DNA from: Gemmatimonadaceae bacterium
GTDB lineage: Bacteria > Gemmatimonadota > Gemmatimonadetes > Gemmatimonadales > Gemmatimonadaceae
Assembly: GCA_036003045.1 (NCBI GenBank)
Contig: DASYSS010000014.1
Coordinates: forward strand, 1 to 62,953
Direction of reading: 5' to 3'
DNA: 62,953 bases
Part shown: in pieces, positions 45,517 through 53,974 of the stretch
How the letters are laid out: the number at the start of each line of letters is the position of its first letter
How positions within the stretch are numbered: the stretch's first letter is position 1
The notes under the pieces: generated by a model
Database searches by the model: none
What the model was told of the DNA's origin: nothing
Seen by the model: only the letters and a program-made list of their open reading frames with translations
Made by a program: the position numbers and the translations under genes

Positions 45517-48482
45517 CAGTGCGGCCTCTGCGGCGCTTCCCTCACGTTGAACGTCTGCGTGTACGTCTGGCCGCCGACCGAGAGTCGTGCCGTGAACGTT
45601 CCGGTGAGCGTGCCTCCGCCCCCACCGCGTCCTCCGCCACCACCGCGGCCGCGCCCTCCACCGCCGGCCACTGGCGTCCACGTCACACGATGCACCCCGG
45701 CCGTCGTCGCGAAGGGTTCGGGCGCCGGACGCCAGAGGGCGGACGTGTTCGGGATGCCGCCGCCTCGTCCGCCGCGGCCGCCAAAACCGCCTCCTCCACC
45801 CTGCGGCGCGGTACTCGAGAACGTCGCAACGACGCTGCCCGTCGCGTCGACGATTTCGACCGACACGGGGCCCGACGCGTTGCTCTTGAGGTAGTAGTCG
45901 ATCGCCGCGCCGAACGCGGAGTTCGCCGCTTGCGGCTCGTCTTTCTGGAGCGGCGTGCCGTTGTCGCCGCCCTGTGGCAAATAGACCACGTCCGCCGGCT
46001 TGAACAGATGCGCGTTGGCCGCGAGAACCGTCGCATTGATCTGGCGCAATGGGCTGATGTCGTCGACGACCCAGAATCCGCGGCCGTGCGTTCCGACGAT
46101 CAAATCGTTGTTGTAAATCTCGAAGTCGCGCACGGACGTCACCGGAAGATTCATCTGGAACGGCTGCCAACTGTCGCCGTCGTCGAGCGAAACGAACGCG
46201 CCGCGCTCCGTGCCCGCGACGAGCAGGCCACGCCGCTCGGGATCTTCCTTCACGACGTGCACGTATACGCCCGCGGGCAGCCCGTTGGTGATCTTCTGCC
46301 AGCTCTTGCCCATGTCGCGCGTGCGATAGATGTACGGCTCGAAATCCTGGAGCTGGTGCCGGTCCACGCTCGCGTACGCGGTGTTCGCGTCGAAATGCGA
46401 CGCGTCGACCGTCGTCACACGGCTCCACGGCGTGAGCGCGCTCGGCGTCACGTTCTGCCACGTCTTGCCGTCGTCGGTCGTGACGTGAATCAGGCCGTCG
46501 TCCGTGCCGACCCACAACGTCGGCGCGGCGAGCGGCGAGGGTGCGATCGTGTAGACGACGCCGCGCTTGCCGTTGCGATCCACCTGCGCCGCGGCCGCCG
46601 CGTCGAGATTCGGCGGAACGCCCGGATCGGGGCGCGTGAGATCCTGGCTGATCTGCGTCCACGTCGCCGCGCCGTCGACCGTCTTGAACACGTATTGATT
46701 GGAGTAATAGAGCGCCTTCGGGTCGGCCTTCGAGAAGACGAGCGGCTGCGTCCAATCGGCGCGCGCACAGTCGGGCGTGCGCGGCGCGGTCGTGCCGCCG
46801 ACCGCCGTATTGCTCTCGAGGTCGAACCGCTGGCCGGTGCCGCCGAAGATGATTCCAGGATGCTGCGAATCGCCGGCGGTGTAGCCGCTCTCGCCGCCCG
46901 CGCCGATCGGCTCCCAGTCGCGCATCGAGATCTCGGCGAACTTGCCGCGCGATCTCACCGCGACGGCGCCGGAGTCCTGCTGCGCACCCGTCACCCAATA
47001 CGGGAATCGGTAGTCGACGGAGAGATGATAGATCTGCGCGGTGGGCTGGTTGAGCCACGAGCTCCACGTGACGTCGCGCGGATCGTCGGTGAGGGCGTTG
47101 CGCGTGATGATCGTGCCTTGGTCGCTCGCCACGATCATCGTGTTCGAATCGTCGGGCGACACCCACGGCTGATGGTAGTCGTCGCCGCCAGGCGAGCCGC
47201 GGAGCGCCACCCAGCTGTGGCCGCCGTCCTTTGATCTGGATACGGATACGTTCGACACATAAACGTTGTCGGCGTTCTTGGGATCGACGACGACGTGCTC
47301 GAAGTACCAGCCGCGTCCCCAAAGGGCCTGATCGTTCGACAGCTTCGTCCACGTCGTACCGCCGTCATCCGAGCGGAAGAAACCACCCTGCCCCGGAGGC
47401 GGCTGCGGTTGGGCGCACTGCGGATTCCCACCGCCTCGCCCTCCCCCCCCACCACCTCCGCCCTGCGCGGGCGGCGGCGCGTTCGGATCGGCCACGAGGC
47501 AATCGACCACGGCGTACACGCGCCGCGGATTGCTCGGCGCGATGGCGATGCCTGTTTTGCCGATTCCCTCCTTCGGCAGGCCGCTGGTCAGTTGCTTCCA
47601 CGTGTTGCCGCCGTCGGTGGACTTGAAGATCCCACCGCCCGGGCCATTCGTCGGCGCGTACGTGTACCAGGGTGGGCGCCGCGTATTCCAAAGACCCGCG
47701 TACACGATCTGCGGATTCGACGGATCGATCACCACCTCGACGGCGCCGACGTTTTCGTCCTTGTACAGGACCTTCTTCCATGTCTTCCCGCCATCGAGCG
47801 TGCGAAACACGCCGCGCTCCGGGCTCGCCGCATACAAATGACCAATCGCCGCGACAAAGACGATGTTCGGATTCTTCGGGTGAACCGCGACCTTGCCGAT
47901 GTGCTGCGTGTCGTCGAGGCCGATGTGCGTCCACGTCTTTCCGGCGTCGGTCGACTTGTACATGCCGTTGCCGAAACCCGTCGAGTCGCGCAGCGTCGAT
48001 TCACCGGAGCCGACGTAAACGGTGTCGGGCGCCGAGGGGGCGACCGCCAGCGCGCCGATCGACGCGACCGCCTGCGAGTCGAAGATCGGCTCCCAGACGC
48101 GTCCAGCGTCGATCGTCTTCCACACGCCGCCGTTCACCGCGCCGAAGTAGAACTCGTTCGGCCGGCCGTGAACCCCGCACACCGCATCGGTGCGTCCGCC
48201 GCGGAAGGGGCCGAGCATGCGCCACTTGAGCCCAGTCGCCAGCGTCGCGACTTGCTGCTGCGGCGAGGCCGCACGAGTACGGAGATCGGAGAGCGGAGAA
48301 GATCCGCTCAGGAGCGCACCGCCGAGGCGGGGCGTCGCGTACATCAGGAGCCCGAGCCGCCCGGCTTCGACGATGAAGCCGCGGCGTGAAAAAGCAGACC
48401 CCTCCAGCGTTACGTCAGCGCTGGAAGGGTCCGCACTCGGGTGGGTCCGAAATTCTGTAGTGTCAGACGGTCGTTTCGTCAC
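45516..48482 (-). CDS. Tat-secreted VPS10/sortilin-type beta-propeller protein
   Basis: A 988-residue protein from the GTG at 48482, with GGGGA eight bases upstream. The N-terminus carries a twin-arginine signal (FSRRGFIVEAGRLG). The rest is BNR/Asp-box repeats typical of sortilin and sialidase propellers: KTIDAGRVWEPIF, KSTDAGKTWTHIG, RTLDGGKTWKKVL, KSTDGGNTWKQLT, RSDDGGTTWTKLS, RTRDMGKSWQKIT. Gly/Arg-rich linkers interrupt it (around 335-350 and near 905 and 955). A small Ig-like domain closes the protein. These proteins are often annotated as glycosyl hydrolases, but no catalytic acid pair is clear, so a binding function is at least as likely. Confidence 0.85.
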   Translation of the reverse strand: MTKRPSDTTEFRTHPSADPSSADVTLEGSAFSRRGFIVEAGRLGLLMYATPRLGGALLSGSSPLSDLRTRAASPQQQVATLATGLKWRMLGPFRGGRTDAVCGVHGRPNEFYFGAVNGGVWKTIDAGRVWEPIFDSQAVASIGALAVAPSAPDTVYVGSGESTLRDSTGFGNGMYKSTDAGKTWTHIGLDDTQHIGKVAVHPKNPNIVFVAAIGHLYAASPERGVFRTLDGGKTWKKVLYKDENVGAVEVVIDPSNPQIVYAGLWNTRRPPWYTYAPTNGPGGGIFKSTDGGNTWKQLTSGLPKEGIGKTGIAIAPSNPRRVYAVVDCLVADPNAPPPAQGGGGGGGGRGGGNPQCAQPQPPPGQGGFFRSDDGGTTWTKLSNDQALWGRGWYFEHVVVDPKNADNVYVSNVSVSRSKDGGHSWVALRGSPGGDDYHQPWVSPDDSNTMIVASDQGTIITRNALTDDPRDVTWSSWLNQPTAQIYHLSVDYRFPYWVTGAQQDSGAVAVRSRGKFAEISMRDWEPIGAGGESGYTAGDSQHPGIIFGGTGQRFDLESNTAVGGTTAPRTPDCARADWTQPLVFSKADPKALYYSNQYVFKTVDGAATWTQISQDLTRPDPGVPPNLDAAAAAQVDRNGKRGVVYTIAPSPLAAPTLWVGTDDGLIHVTTDDGKTWQNVTPSALTPWSRVTTVDASHFDANTAYASVDRHQLQDFEPYIYRTRDMGKSWQKITNGLPAGVYVHVVKEDPERRGLLVAGTERGAFVSLDDGDSWQPFQMNLPVTSVRDFEIYNNDLIVGTHGRGFWVVDDISPLRQINATVLAANAHLFKPADVVYLPQGGDNGTPLQKDEPQAANSAFGAAIDYYLKSNASGPVSVEIVDATGSVVATFSSTAPQGGGGGFGGRGGRGGGIPNTSALWRPAPEPFATTAGVHRVTWTPVAGGGGRGRGGGGGRGGGGGTLTGTFTARLSVGGQTYTQTFNVREAPQRPH

Positions 48483-48545
48483 CGAGGTTCCCCGTGAGTG
48501 TCACAGACACTCAGGTAACCGCGGCGGACGGCGGCCGTCAAGCCA

Positions 48546-49115
48546 CTATTGCACCTTGAACATCAAGCCGACGTTCAACGCGGCGCCGCCGGCGCCCGCA
48601 TCGGCGTAGATCGACATCTTCGGCGCGAAGAAGTAGCGCGCGCCCACGCGCCCGATGAAATACAGGCCGCTGCTGTAGCCGCAGCTCACGTTCCCGAACG
48701 CGCCCGTACCGTTGCAGCTCACGATGTTGTAGCCAAGCCCCGCGCCGATGAACGGATCGATCTTCGGCTCGTCGAGCTTGAAGTGGTAGTTCGCCGTAAC
48801 GCCGATCGGGATGTACTTGTAGCTGAAGCTGTACCCGACGAAATCCTGTCCCCACGAGTAGTAGTCGAACGCGGCCTGGATGCCGAGCGTTCCGTTGCCG
48901 AGGTCGGGCAGCGGCTTGATCGCGTGCTCGAAGCGGCCGCCGAACGACGCGCTCGCGCCATTGATTCCGCCGATGCCCACGACGGGGCCGACGTCCGTGT
49001 AGCCCATCGAGAAGTTCGCCGCGCCTTTCGCCTGGGCCGCAGCGGGTGCCGCTGCCAGGGCCAGGCACGCGGTCGCGAGGGCTAGGGTCGAGACATGAGC
49101 TGCCAAACGTCGCAT
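48546..49115 (-). CDS. Outer-membrane beta-barrel protein
   Basis: About 189 residues from the ATG at 49115, where AGGAG lies at proper distance; an ATG two codons earlier has the ribosome-binding site too close. The signal peptide (TLALATACLALAAAPAAAQ) is followed by strands such as ANFSMGYTDVGPVVGIGG, FDYYSWGQDFVGYSFSYKY and ARYFFAPKMSIYADAGAGG. The chain ends ALNVGLMFKVQ. Two Cys (VSCNGTG, VSCGYSS) may bond. A DNA segment of about 180 bases separates it from the divergent sigma-factor gene. General OMP_b-brl family; function unknown. Confidence 0.78.
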   Translation of the reverse strand: MRRLAAHVSTLALATACLALAAAPAAAQAKGAANFSMGYTDVGPVVGIGGINGASASFGGRFEHAIKPLPDLGNGTLGIQAAFDYYSWGQDFVGYSFSYKYIPIGVTANYHFKLDEPKIDPFIGAGLGYNIVSCNGTGAFGNVSCGYSSGLYFIGRVGARYFFAPKMSIYADAGAGGAALNVGLMFKVQ

Positions 49116-49297
49116 GGTCATTCTCCTGACAGGTGAGGGACGGGGAGGTGTGAGGAGGGAATCCAGCCCTTGCGGGGCCGAAGATATACGATACGGTAAC
49201 AATAGACCAGAGGTGCCGCAGCCCTTGACGGGCCGCTCGTCGTACTCCCCATTGCGCGGTGGGGGGTCGGAAACCGTCACACCTACCGGAGAGCAAC

Positions 49298-49873
49298 GTG
49301 GCTGACGGGTCCCGTCCCGACGCCGGGAATGAACTCGCAGGCCGAATCGACGACGCGCGCGCCCTCGACGATCTCTTCAGCGCCACCTACGAAGAGCTGC
49401 GACGCCTCGCCGCCGCCGTGCGCCGCAACGACCCAAGCGCCACGCTCAGTCCCACCGCGCTCGTCAACGAAGCGTGGCTCAAGCTCCGCGAATCGCCGGG
49501 CGTCGCCAACACCTCCCGCCTCCACTTCAAGCGCATCGCCGCGCGCGCCATGCGCCAGGTGCTGATCGAGGCGGCGCGCCGCCGCCGCTCCGAAAAACGC
49601 GGCGGGGGCGCCGTCGTCGTCACGTTCGACGACTCGCTTCAGGAGACCAGCTCCACGGCGGACGACCTCGTCGCGCTCGACGAGGCGCTCAACGACCTCG
49701 CGCGTCTCGAGCCCCGGCAAGCGCTGCTCGTCGAGAGCCGGTTCTTCGGCGGGATGGACGTCGCCGAAACGGCGCAGCTTCTCGACATCTCCGAGTCCAC
49801 GGCGTTGCGCGATTGGCGCGCCGCGAAAGCCTGGCTCGCGCGCGAGCTGCGCACAGGCGGCGCCGGTCGATGA
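49298..49873 (+). CDS. ECF RNA polymerase sigma factor
   Basis: About 191 residues from a GTG at 49298, with GGAGAG five to ten bases upstream; an ATG 13 codons earlier lacks such a site. Region 2 has DLFSATYEELRRLAAAVRR, LVNEAWLKLRES and FKRIAARAMRQVL. Region 4 ends VAETAQLLDISESTALRDW. It belongs to the same ECF subgroup as the factor at 6.5-7.1 kb but is clearly different in sequence. The stop overlaps the kinase start (ATGA), forming a second sigma-kinase operon. A plausible model is that the kinase controls the sigma factor. Confidence 0.9.
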   Translation: MADGSRPDAGNELAGRIDDARALDDLFSATYEELRRLAAAVRRNDPSATLSPTALVNEAWLKLRESPGVANTSRLHFKRIAARAMRQVLIEAARRRRSEKRGGGAVVVTFDDSLQETSSTADDLVALDEALNDLARLEPRQALLVESRFFGGMDVAETAQLLDISESTALRDWRAAKAWLARELRTGGAGR

Positions 49874-52536
49874 TGGACGCCGCTCGCTGGGGGCGCGTCC
49901 AGACGCTGTTCCACGACGCCGCGGACCTGCCGCCCGCCGATCGACGCGCCTTCCTCGAGGCGCAATGCGCGGACGACCCTTCGCTCGTCGATGACGCTCT
50001 GGCGCTCCTCGCCGAGGACGCACGCAACGACTCGCTGCTCGATCGCGGTGTCGGCGCGGCGGCCGACTCGGTGCTCGGCAACACCGGCGAGCATGGAATT
50101 GCGGGTCAGCGCCTTGGACCGTACCGGCTCACGCGCATGCTCGGCGAAGGCGGAATGGGCGTCGTGTACCACGCCGAGCGCGACGACCTCGGCGCGGTCG
50201 CCGCGATCAAGATTTTGCGCGACGCCTGGCTGTCTCCCTCGCGCCGCGAGCGATTCGCCAGCGAGCAGCGGACGCTCGCGCAGTTGAACCATCCGTTCAT
50301 CGCGCGATTGTACGACGCGGGCTCGCTCGGCGACGGCACGCCGTGGCTCGTCATGGAGTACGTCGCGGGGGCGCCGCTCACGGAATACTGCCGCGCCCAC
50401 TCGACGTCGATCGTCGGACGCGTTCGCCTGTTTCGCGACGTGTGCGAGGCCGTGCAGCACGCGCACCGCCATCTCGTCGTTCACCGCGACCTGAAGCCGT
50501 CGAACATTCTCGTCGGCAACGACGGGATCGTGAAGCTGCTCGACTTCGGCATCGCGAAGCAGCTCGACGGTCTCGAGACGCGAAAGGATCGTACGCGCAC
50601 CGGACTGCGACTGCTCACGCCCGCGTACGCGGCGCCCGAGCAGATTCGCGGCGGACGAATCGGCACGTACACGGACGTCTACGCGCTCGGCGTGATCCTG
50701 TACGAGCTGCTCGTCGGCCGCATCCCGTTCGAGCCGGGCGACAAGCTGGATGCGCTCGAGGCCGCGCTGTCGGAACGCGAGGCGGAGCGGCCGTCTATAG
50801 GAGCGCGCAAGAATCCCGCAGCCGAGCGCGGCGACCAGGCCGGGCAGCCGCTGCGCCCGGCCGAGTGGTCAGACCTCGACGTGTTGTGTCTCACCGCCAT
50901 GCATCGCGATCCGCAGCGCCGCTACGCGACGGTGGACGCGCTCATTCGCGACGTCGATCACTTTCTCGACGGCGAGCCGCTCGAGGCTCGGCCGGACAGT
51001 TTGCCGTATCGCCTCGGGAAGTTCGTACGGCGCAATCGCGAAGCGGTGCTGGCGGCGAGTGTCGCGATCGCGTTGGTCGTCGGGTTGGTCGCGTTCTACA
51101 CGGCACGCTTGGCCCGCGCGCGCAACGACGCGCTCGCCGAAGCGTCGCGCGCGCAGCGCATCCAACGCTTCACGCTCGATCTCTTCCAGGGCGGCGACAA
51201 GGCCGCCGGACCCGCCGACAGCCTCCACGTCGTCACGCTGCTCGACCGCGGTCTCGCGCAAGCGCGCACACTGGATGCCGAGCCGGCGGTGCAAGCGGAG
51301 TTGTACGTCACGCTCGCCGGCATCTACCAGCACCTCGGCAAGCTCCCGCGTGCCGACTCGCTTCTCCGGCTCGCGCTCGACCGTCGTCGCGCGGTGCTCG
51401 GGCCGACACACCCTGACGTCGCCGCGTCCCTCGTCGCGCTCGGCGACCTGCGCATCGACCAGGCGCAGCTCGAGGACGCCGAGCGTTTGATTCGCCAAGG
51501 CGTCGATCTCGCCGAGGCAAGTCTGCCGTCGAACGATCCGGCCGTAATCCACTCGCTCGCCGAGCTCGGACGCGTGCTCGAGGAGCGCGGCTCGTACGAC
51601 AAGGCGATTCCGATCATGCAGAACGTCGTCCGCCGTGACACCGCGGCGCGCGCCGCGCCGGTGGATCTCGCGGCGAACTTGAGCACGCTCGCCGACGTCA
51701 ACTTCTACGCGGGGCACTACGACGTTTCCGATTCTTTGAATCGGCAGGTTCTCGCCATTTATACGAAGGAGTACGGTGCGCGGCACCCGCAGGTCGCCGA
51801 GATCCTCGAGAACCTCGGCGCGTCGCAGCAAGAGCGCGGGAACTACAAGGACGCCGAGCGATTCCACCGTCAGGCGCTGGCGATGACGCGCTCGTTCTAC
51901 GGGGACAGCAATCCCGCCACGGCGCTGGCTCTCACCATGCTCGGTCGTGCGCTCGAGTTCGAGAAGCGCTTCGACGAAGCGGACACCGTGCTGAACCAGG
52001 CGCTGGCGATTCGCGAGCGCGTGTACGGCCCGGTACACCCATCGGTGGCGTCGACACTGAACGAGCTGGGAAACATCGCCTACCAGCGCGACCACGACGA
52101 CGAGGCAATTGCCTACTACACGCGGATCCTCGACATCTATCGGAAGATCTACGACGACAAGCACTATCTGATCGCGCTCGCGATATCGAACCTGGCGACC
52201 GCGATCTACGACAAAAAAGACTATCCGCGCGCCGAGCAGCTCTACCGCGAGGCGGTGCGCCGCTACACGGTCGCGCAGGGGCCGAACCACACGAACACGG
52301 GGATCGCGCTCGTCAAGCTGGGCCACGTGCTACTGAAGGAGCGCCGATTCGCCGAAGCGCAGGCGGAAACGCAGGCGGGGTACGACGTGCTGGTTACGCA
52401 GGCGAGCGGGAATCTGACCTTCTTGAAGACCGCGCGGAAAGACCTGGCGGCGGAGTTCGATACCCTCGGAAACAAAGGCGCCGCGGCCAAGTACCGGGCG
52501 GAGTTGGCGGCGTCTGAGAAGGCCGCGAACAAATAG
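49870..52536 (+). CDS. Membrane-anchored serine/threonine protein kinase with TPR sensor
   Basis: An 888-residue protein (ATG at 49870, or the next codon at 49873). N-terminal helices read RVQTLFHDAADLPPADRRAF. The kinase domain runs from about 79 to 350: GEGGMGVVY, AAIKIL, HRDLKPSNILV, LLDFGIAK, YAAPEQIRGG. A transmembrane helix follows near 395-415 (LAASVAIALVVGLVAFYTA). The extracytoplasmic part is a long set of TPR repeats of the NPHVA/kinesin-light-chain style (LLRLALDRRRAVLGPTHPDVA, RFHRQALAMTRSFYGDSNPA, LNQALAIRERVYGPVHPSV). It may read an envelope protein partner through the TPRs. It differs from the first kinase by lacking the TolB-like domain. Confidence 0.93.
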   Translation: MMDAARWGRVQTLFHDAADLPPADRRAFLEAQCADDPSLVDDALALLAEDARNDSLLDRGVGAAADSVLGNTGEHGIAGQRLGPYRLTRMLGEGGMGVVYHAERDDLGAVAAIKILRDAWLSPSRRERFASEQRTLAQLNHPFIARLYDAGSLGDGTPWLVMEYVAGAPLTEYCRAHSTSIVGRVRLFRDVCEAVQHAHRHLVVHRDLKPSNILVGNDGIVKLLDFGIAKQLDGLETRKDRTRTGLRLLTPAYAAPEQIRGGRIGTYTDVYALGVILYELLVGRIPFEPGDKLDALEAALSEREAERPSIGARKNPAAERGDQAGQPLRPAEWSDLDVLCLTAMHRDPQRRYATVDALIRDVDHFLDGEPLEARPDSLPYRLGKFVRRNREAVLAASVAIALVVGLVAFYTARLARARNDALAEASRAQRIQRFTLDLFQGGDKAAGPADSLHVVTLLDRGLAQARTLDAEPAVQAELYVTLAGIYQHLGKLPRADSLLRLALDRRRAVLGPTHPDVAASLVALGDLRIDQAQLEDAERLIRQGVDLAEASLPSNDPAVIHSLAELGRVLEERGSYDKAIPIMQNVVRRDTAARAAPVDLAANLSTLADVNFYAGHYDVSDSLNRQVLAIYTKEYGARHPQVAEILENLGASQQERGNYKDAERFHRQALAMTRSFYGDSNPATALALTMLGRALEFEKRFDEADTVLNQALAIRERVYGPVHPSVASTLNELGNIAYQRDHDDEAIAYYTRILDIYRKIYDDKHYLIALAISNLATAIYDKKDYPRAEQLYREAVRRYTVAQGPNHTNTGIALVKLGHVLLKERRFAEAQAETQAGYDVLVTQASGNLTFLKTARKDLAAEFDTLGNKGAAAKYRAELAASEKAANK

Positions 52537-52747
52537 AGATTGGTTTTGCGTTCCGGCATCTCCAGGCGGCTACCCGAGCTCGAGCCGCGAGCATCAGCCG
52601 CGAGCATGAGCCTCAGCCAGCAAAACGAAGTTGCAGCTCAACGCTCATGCTGAAAGCTGCCACTCGGGGCTCGGCTCGACCCAACTTTCGAGATGTCCGC
52701 CGCGCAACGGAGAGCTCGAACGAGAGTCACAGACCTCAGACCTCAGA
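52537..52747. other. Intergenic region with short degenerate repeats
   Basis: GAGCCGCGAGCATCAGCCGCGAGCATGAGCC around 52573-52611 repeats the element CAGCCGCGAGCAT, and ACCTCAG occurs in tandem at about 52734-52745. The genes on either side are convergent. No hairpin with a T-run is obvious. Confidence 0.35.
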
Positions 52748-53218
52748 TCACTTCGATAGAGCGTAGTTGGTGTACCTCCCGTCCTCCGTCACCTCTCGCT
52801 CCACGAACTCCGCGAGCCAGCCGGGCACCAGCACCCGCTGGTCGACCGCGCTCAACTCGACCTCCGCAAACCAAAGCCCGGATCGGTCGAGAAACTCGTC
52901 GATCTCCCAGATGAGATCCCCTTCAGCCACTTGGTATCGCCGCTTCTCGATGCGGTGCCCAAGCGTGAGCGGCCAAACCGCCGAGAAAAACCGCTCGTCG
53001 GTCTCCTCCTCGATCTCGAGCCTGGAGATTCCCGAACCAGATTTTATGGTCCGGTAGTAGCGCACCGTGTCATCGCTTTTCGTTCGGCGAACGCGCTCGT
53101 TGATGCGGCGCCCTGGCAGATACCCTTGATCGATGTGCAGGGCGGGCGCGGTCGTCGCCCGTGGCGGAAGACCGACAAGAAGATATTTGCGCTCGATCTC
53201 GCGGTTGCCATTGGCCAC
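52748..53218 (-). CDS. CYTH-domain protein
   Basis: About 156 residues from a GTG at 53218, directly before NREIERKYLLVGLP, the EIERK motif that opens the CYTH fold. INERVRRTKSDDTVRYYRTIKS and EIEEETDERFF give the charged strands of the triphosphate tunnel, and LWFAEVELS closes it. CYTH enzymes include class IV adenylyl cyclases, thiamine triphosphatases and inorganic triphosphatases. This short form most resembles single-domain bacterial CYTH triphosphatases. An open frame extends upstream into an 8-bp repeat array and is not part of the domain. No ribosome-binding site is clear. Confidence 0.82.
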   Translation of the reverse strand: MANGNREIERKYLLVGLPPRATTAPALHIDQGYLPGRRINERVRRTKSDDTVRYYRTIKSGSGISRLEIEEETDERFFSAVWPLTLGHRIEKRRYQVAEGDLIWEIDEFLDRSGLWFAEVELSAVDQRVLVPGWLAEFVEREVTEDGRYTNYALSK

Positions 53219-53311
53219 CGCGGATTGTACATCGAATTGTCCGAGATTGGCGAACTGGTCTCTGAGGCACGGTCGGGATCCCTGATCAACCGCCGCACTC
53301 GAATCGTTCCG

Positions 53312-53359
53312 GTCCACCGGTCCACCGGTCCACCGGCCCACCCGTCCACCCGTCCACCC
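53312..53359 (-). repeat. 8-bp tandem repeat, GTCCACCG/GTCCACCC x6
   Basis: Three GTCCACCG units, one GCCCACCC and two GTCCACCC units sit just before the DUF421 gene, in the divergent gap with the CYTH gene. Confidence 0.93.
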
Positions 53360-53368
53360 GCTCCCGTC

Positions 53369-53974
53369 ATGCTCCAAGAACTCCTCCAACCCGGCATTCC
53401 AATTCTCGAGAAGCTGCTCCGGACGCTCGTCGTCTACGGATTCCTTCTCATCGGGCTTCGATTAGCCGGGAAACGCGAGCTGTCGCAGATAAACCCGTTT
53501 GATCTCGTCGTCCTGCTCCTGTTGTCGAACACGGTGCAGAACGCGATCATCGGGAACGACAATTCGCTCACGGGCGGCATCATCGGAGCGGCGGCGCTGC
53601 TGCTGATCAACGCGGTGGTCGTCCGGATGCTCTATCACTACGGCGAGTTGGACAAGGTCGAGGGAAAGCCCGACGACCTCATTCGCAACGGCCGCATTCT
53701 CCGTCATCACCTCGAGCGCGAGCTGATCACGGTCGCCGAGTTGGAGGCCGCGGCGAGACGGCAAGGCATCGAGTCACTCGCCCACGTGAACTCGTGCAGA
53801 CTCGAAACGGGCGGCGCGCTCACGTTCATCCAGCGACACCCCACGGAGGACGAGACGCGGCACCACGAGACGCTGGGCCTGCTCGGCCAGCTCGAGGCGC
53901 GTCAGCGAGCGATGGTCGAGCAGCTCGCCGCGCTGGAGCGGAAGATCGCGGGGACCACGGGCACCACACCCTGA
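53369..53974 (+). CDS. DUF421-family membrane protein
   Basis: A 201-residue protein from the ATG at 53369. The first 85 residues hold two or three hydrophobic helices (LLRTLVVYGFLLIGLRLAG, FDLVVLLLLSNTVQNAII, IIGAAALLLINAVVV) as in YetF/YkjA proteins, followed by the soluble DUF421 domain (GKPDDLIRNGRIL, ELITVAELEAAARRQGIESL). GKREL and NPFDLVVLLLLSN are conserved in the family. The role is not established. Its last 73 bases overlap the convergent gene. Confidence 0.9.
   Translation: MLQELLQPGIPILEKLLRTLVVYGFLLIGLRLAGKRELSQINPFDLVVLLLLSNTVQNAIIGNDNSLTGGIIGAAALLLINAVVVRMLYHYGELDKVEGKPDDLIRNGRILRHHLERELITVAELEAAARRQGIESLAHVNSCRLETGGALTFIQRHPTEDETRHHETLGLLGQLEARQRAMVEQLAALERKIAGTTGTTP

Noticed and set aside
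45345..47234. Long plus-strand frame antisense to the VPS10 gene
   Set aside because: Arg-rich with no domain; mirrors the composition of the gene below.
44038..47352. Very long minus-strand frame (over 1100 codons) overlapping the VPS10 gene and the FAD oxidoreductase
   Set aside because: It is antisense to, or in another frame of, genes with clear domains, and its translation is Arg/His-rich without motifs: a high-GC shadow.
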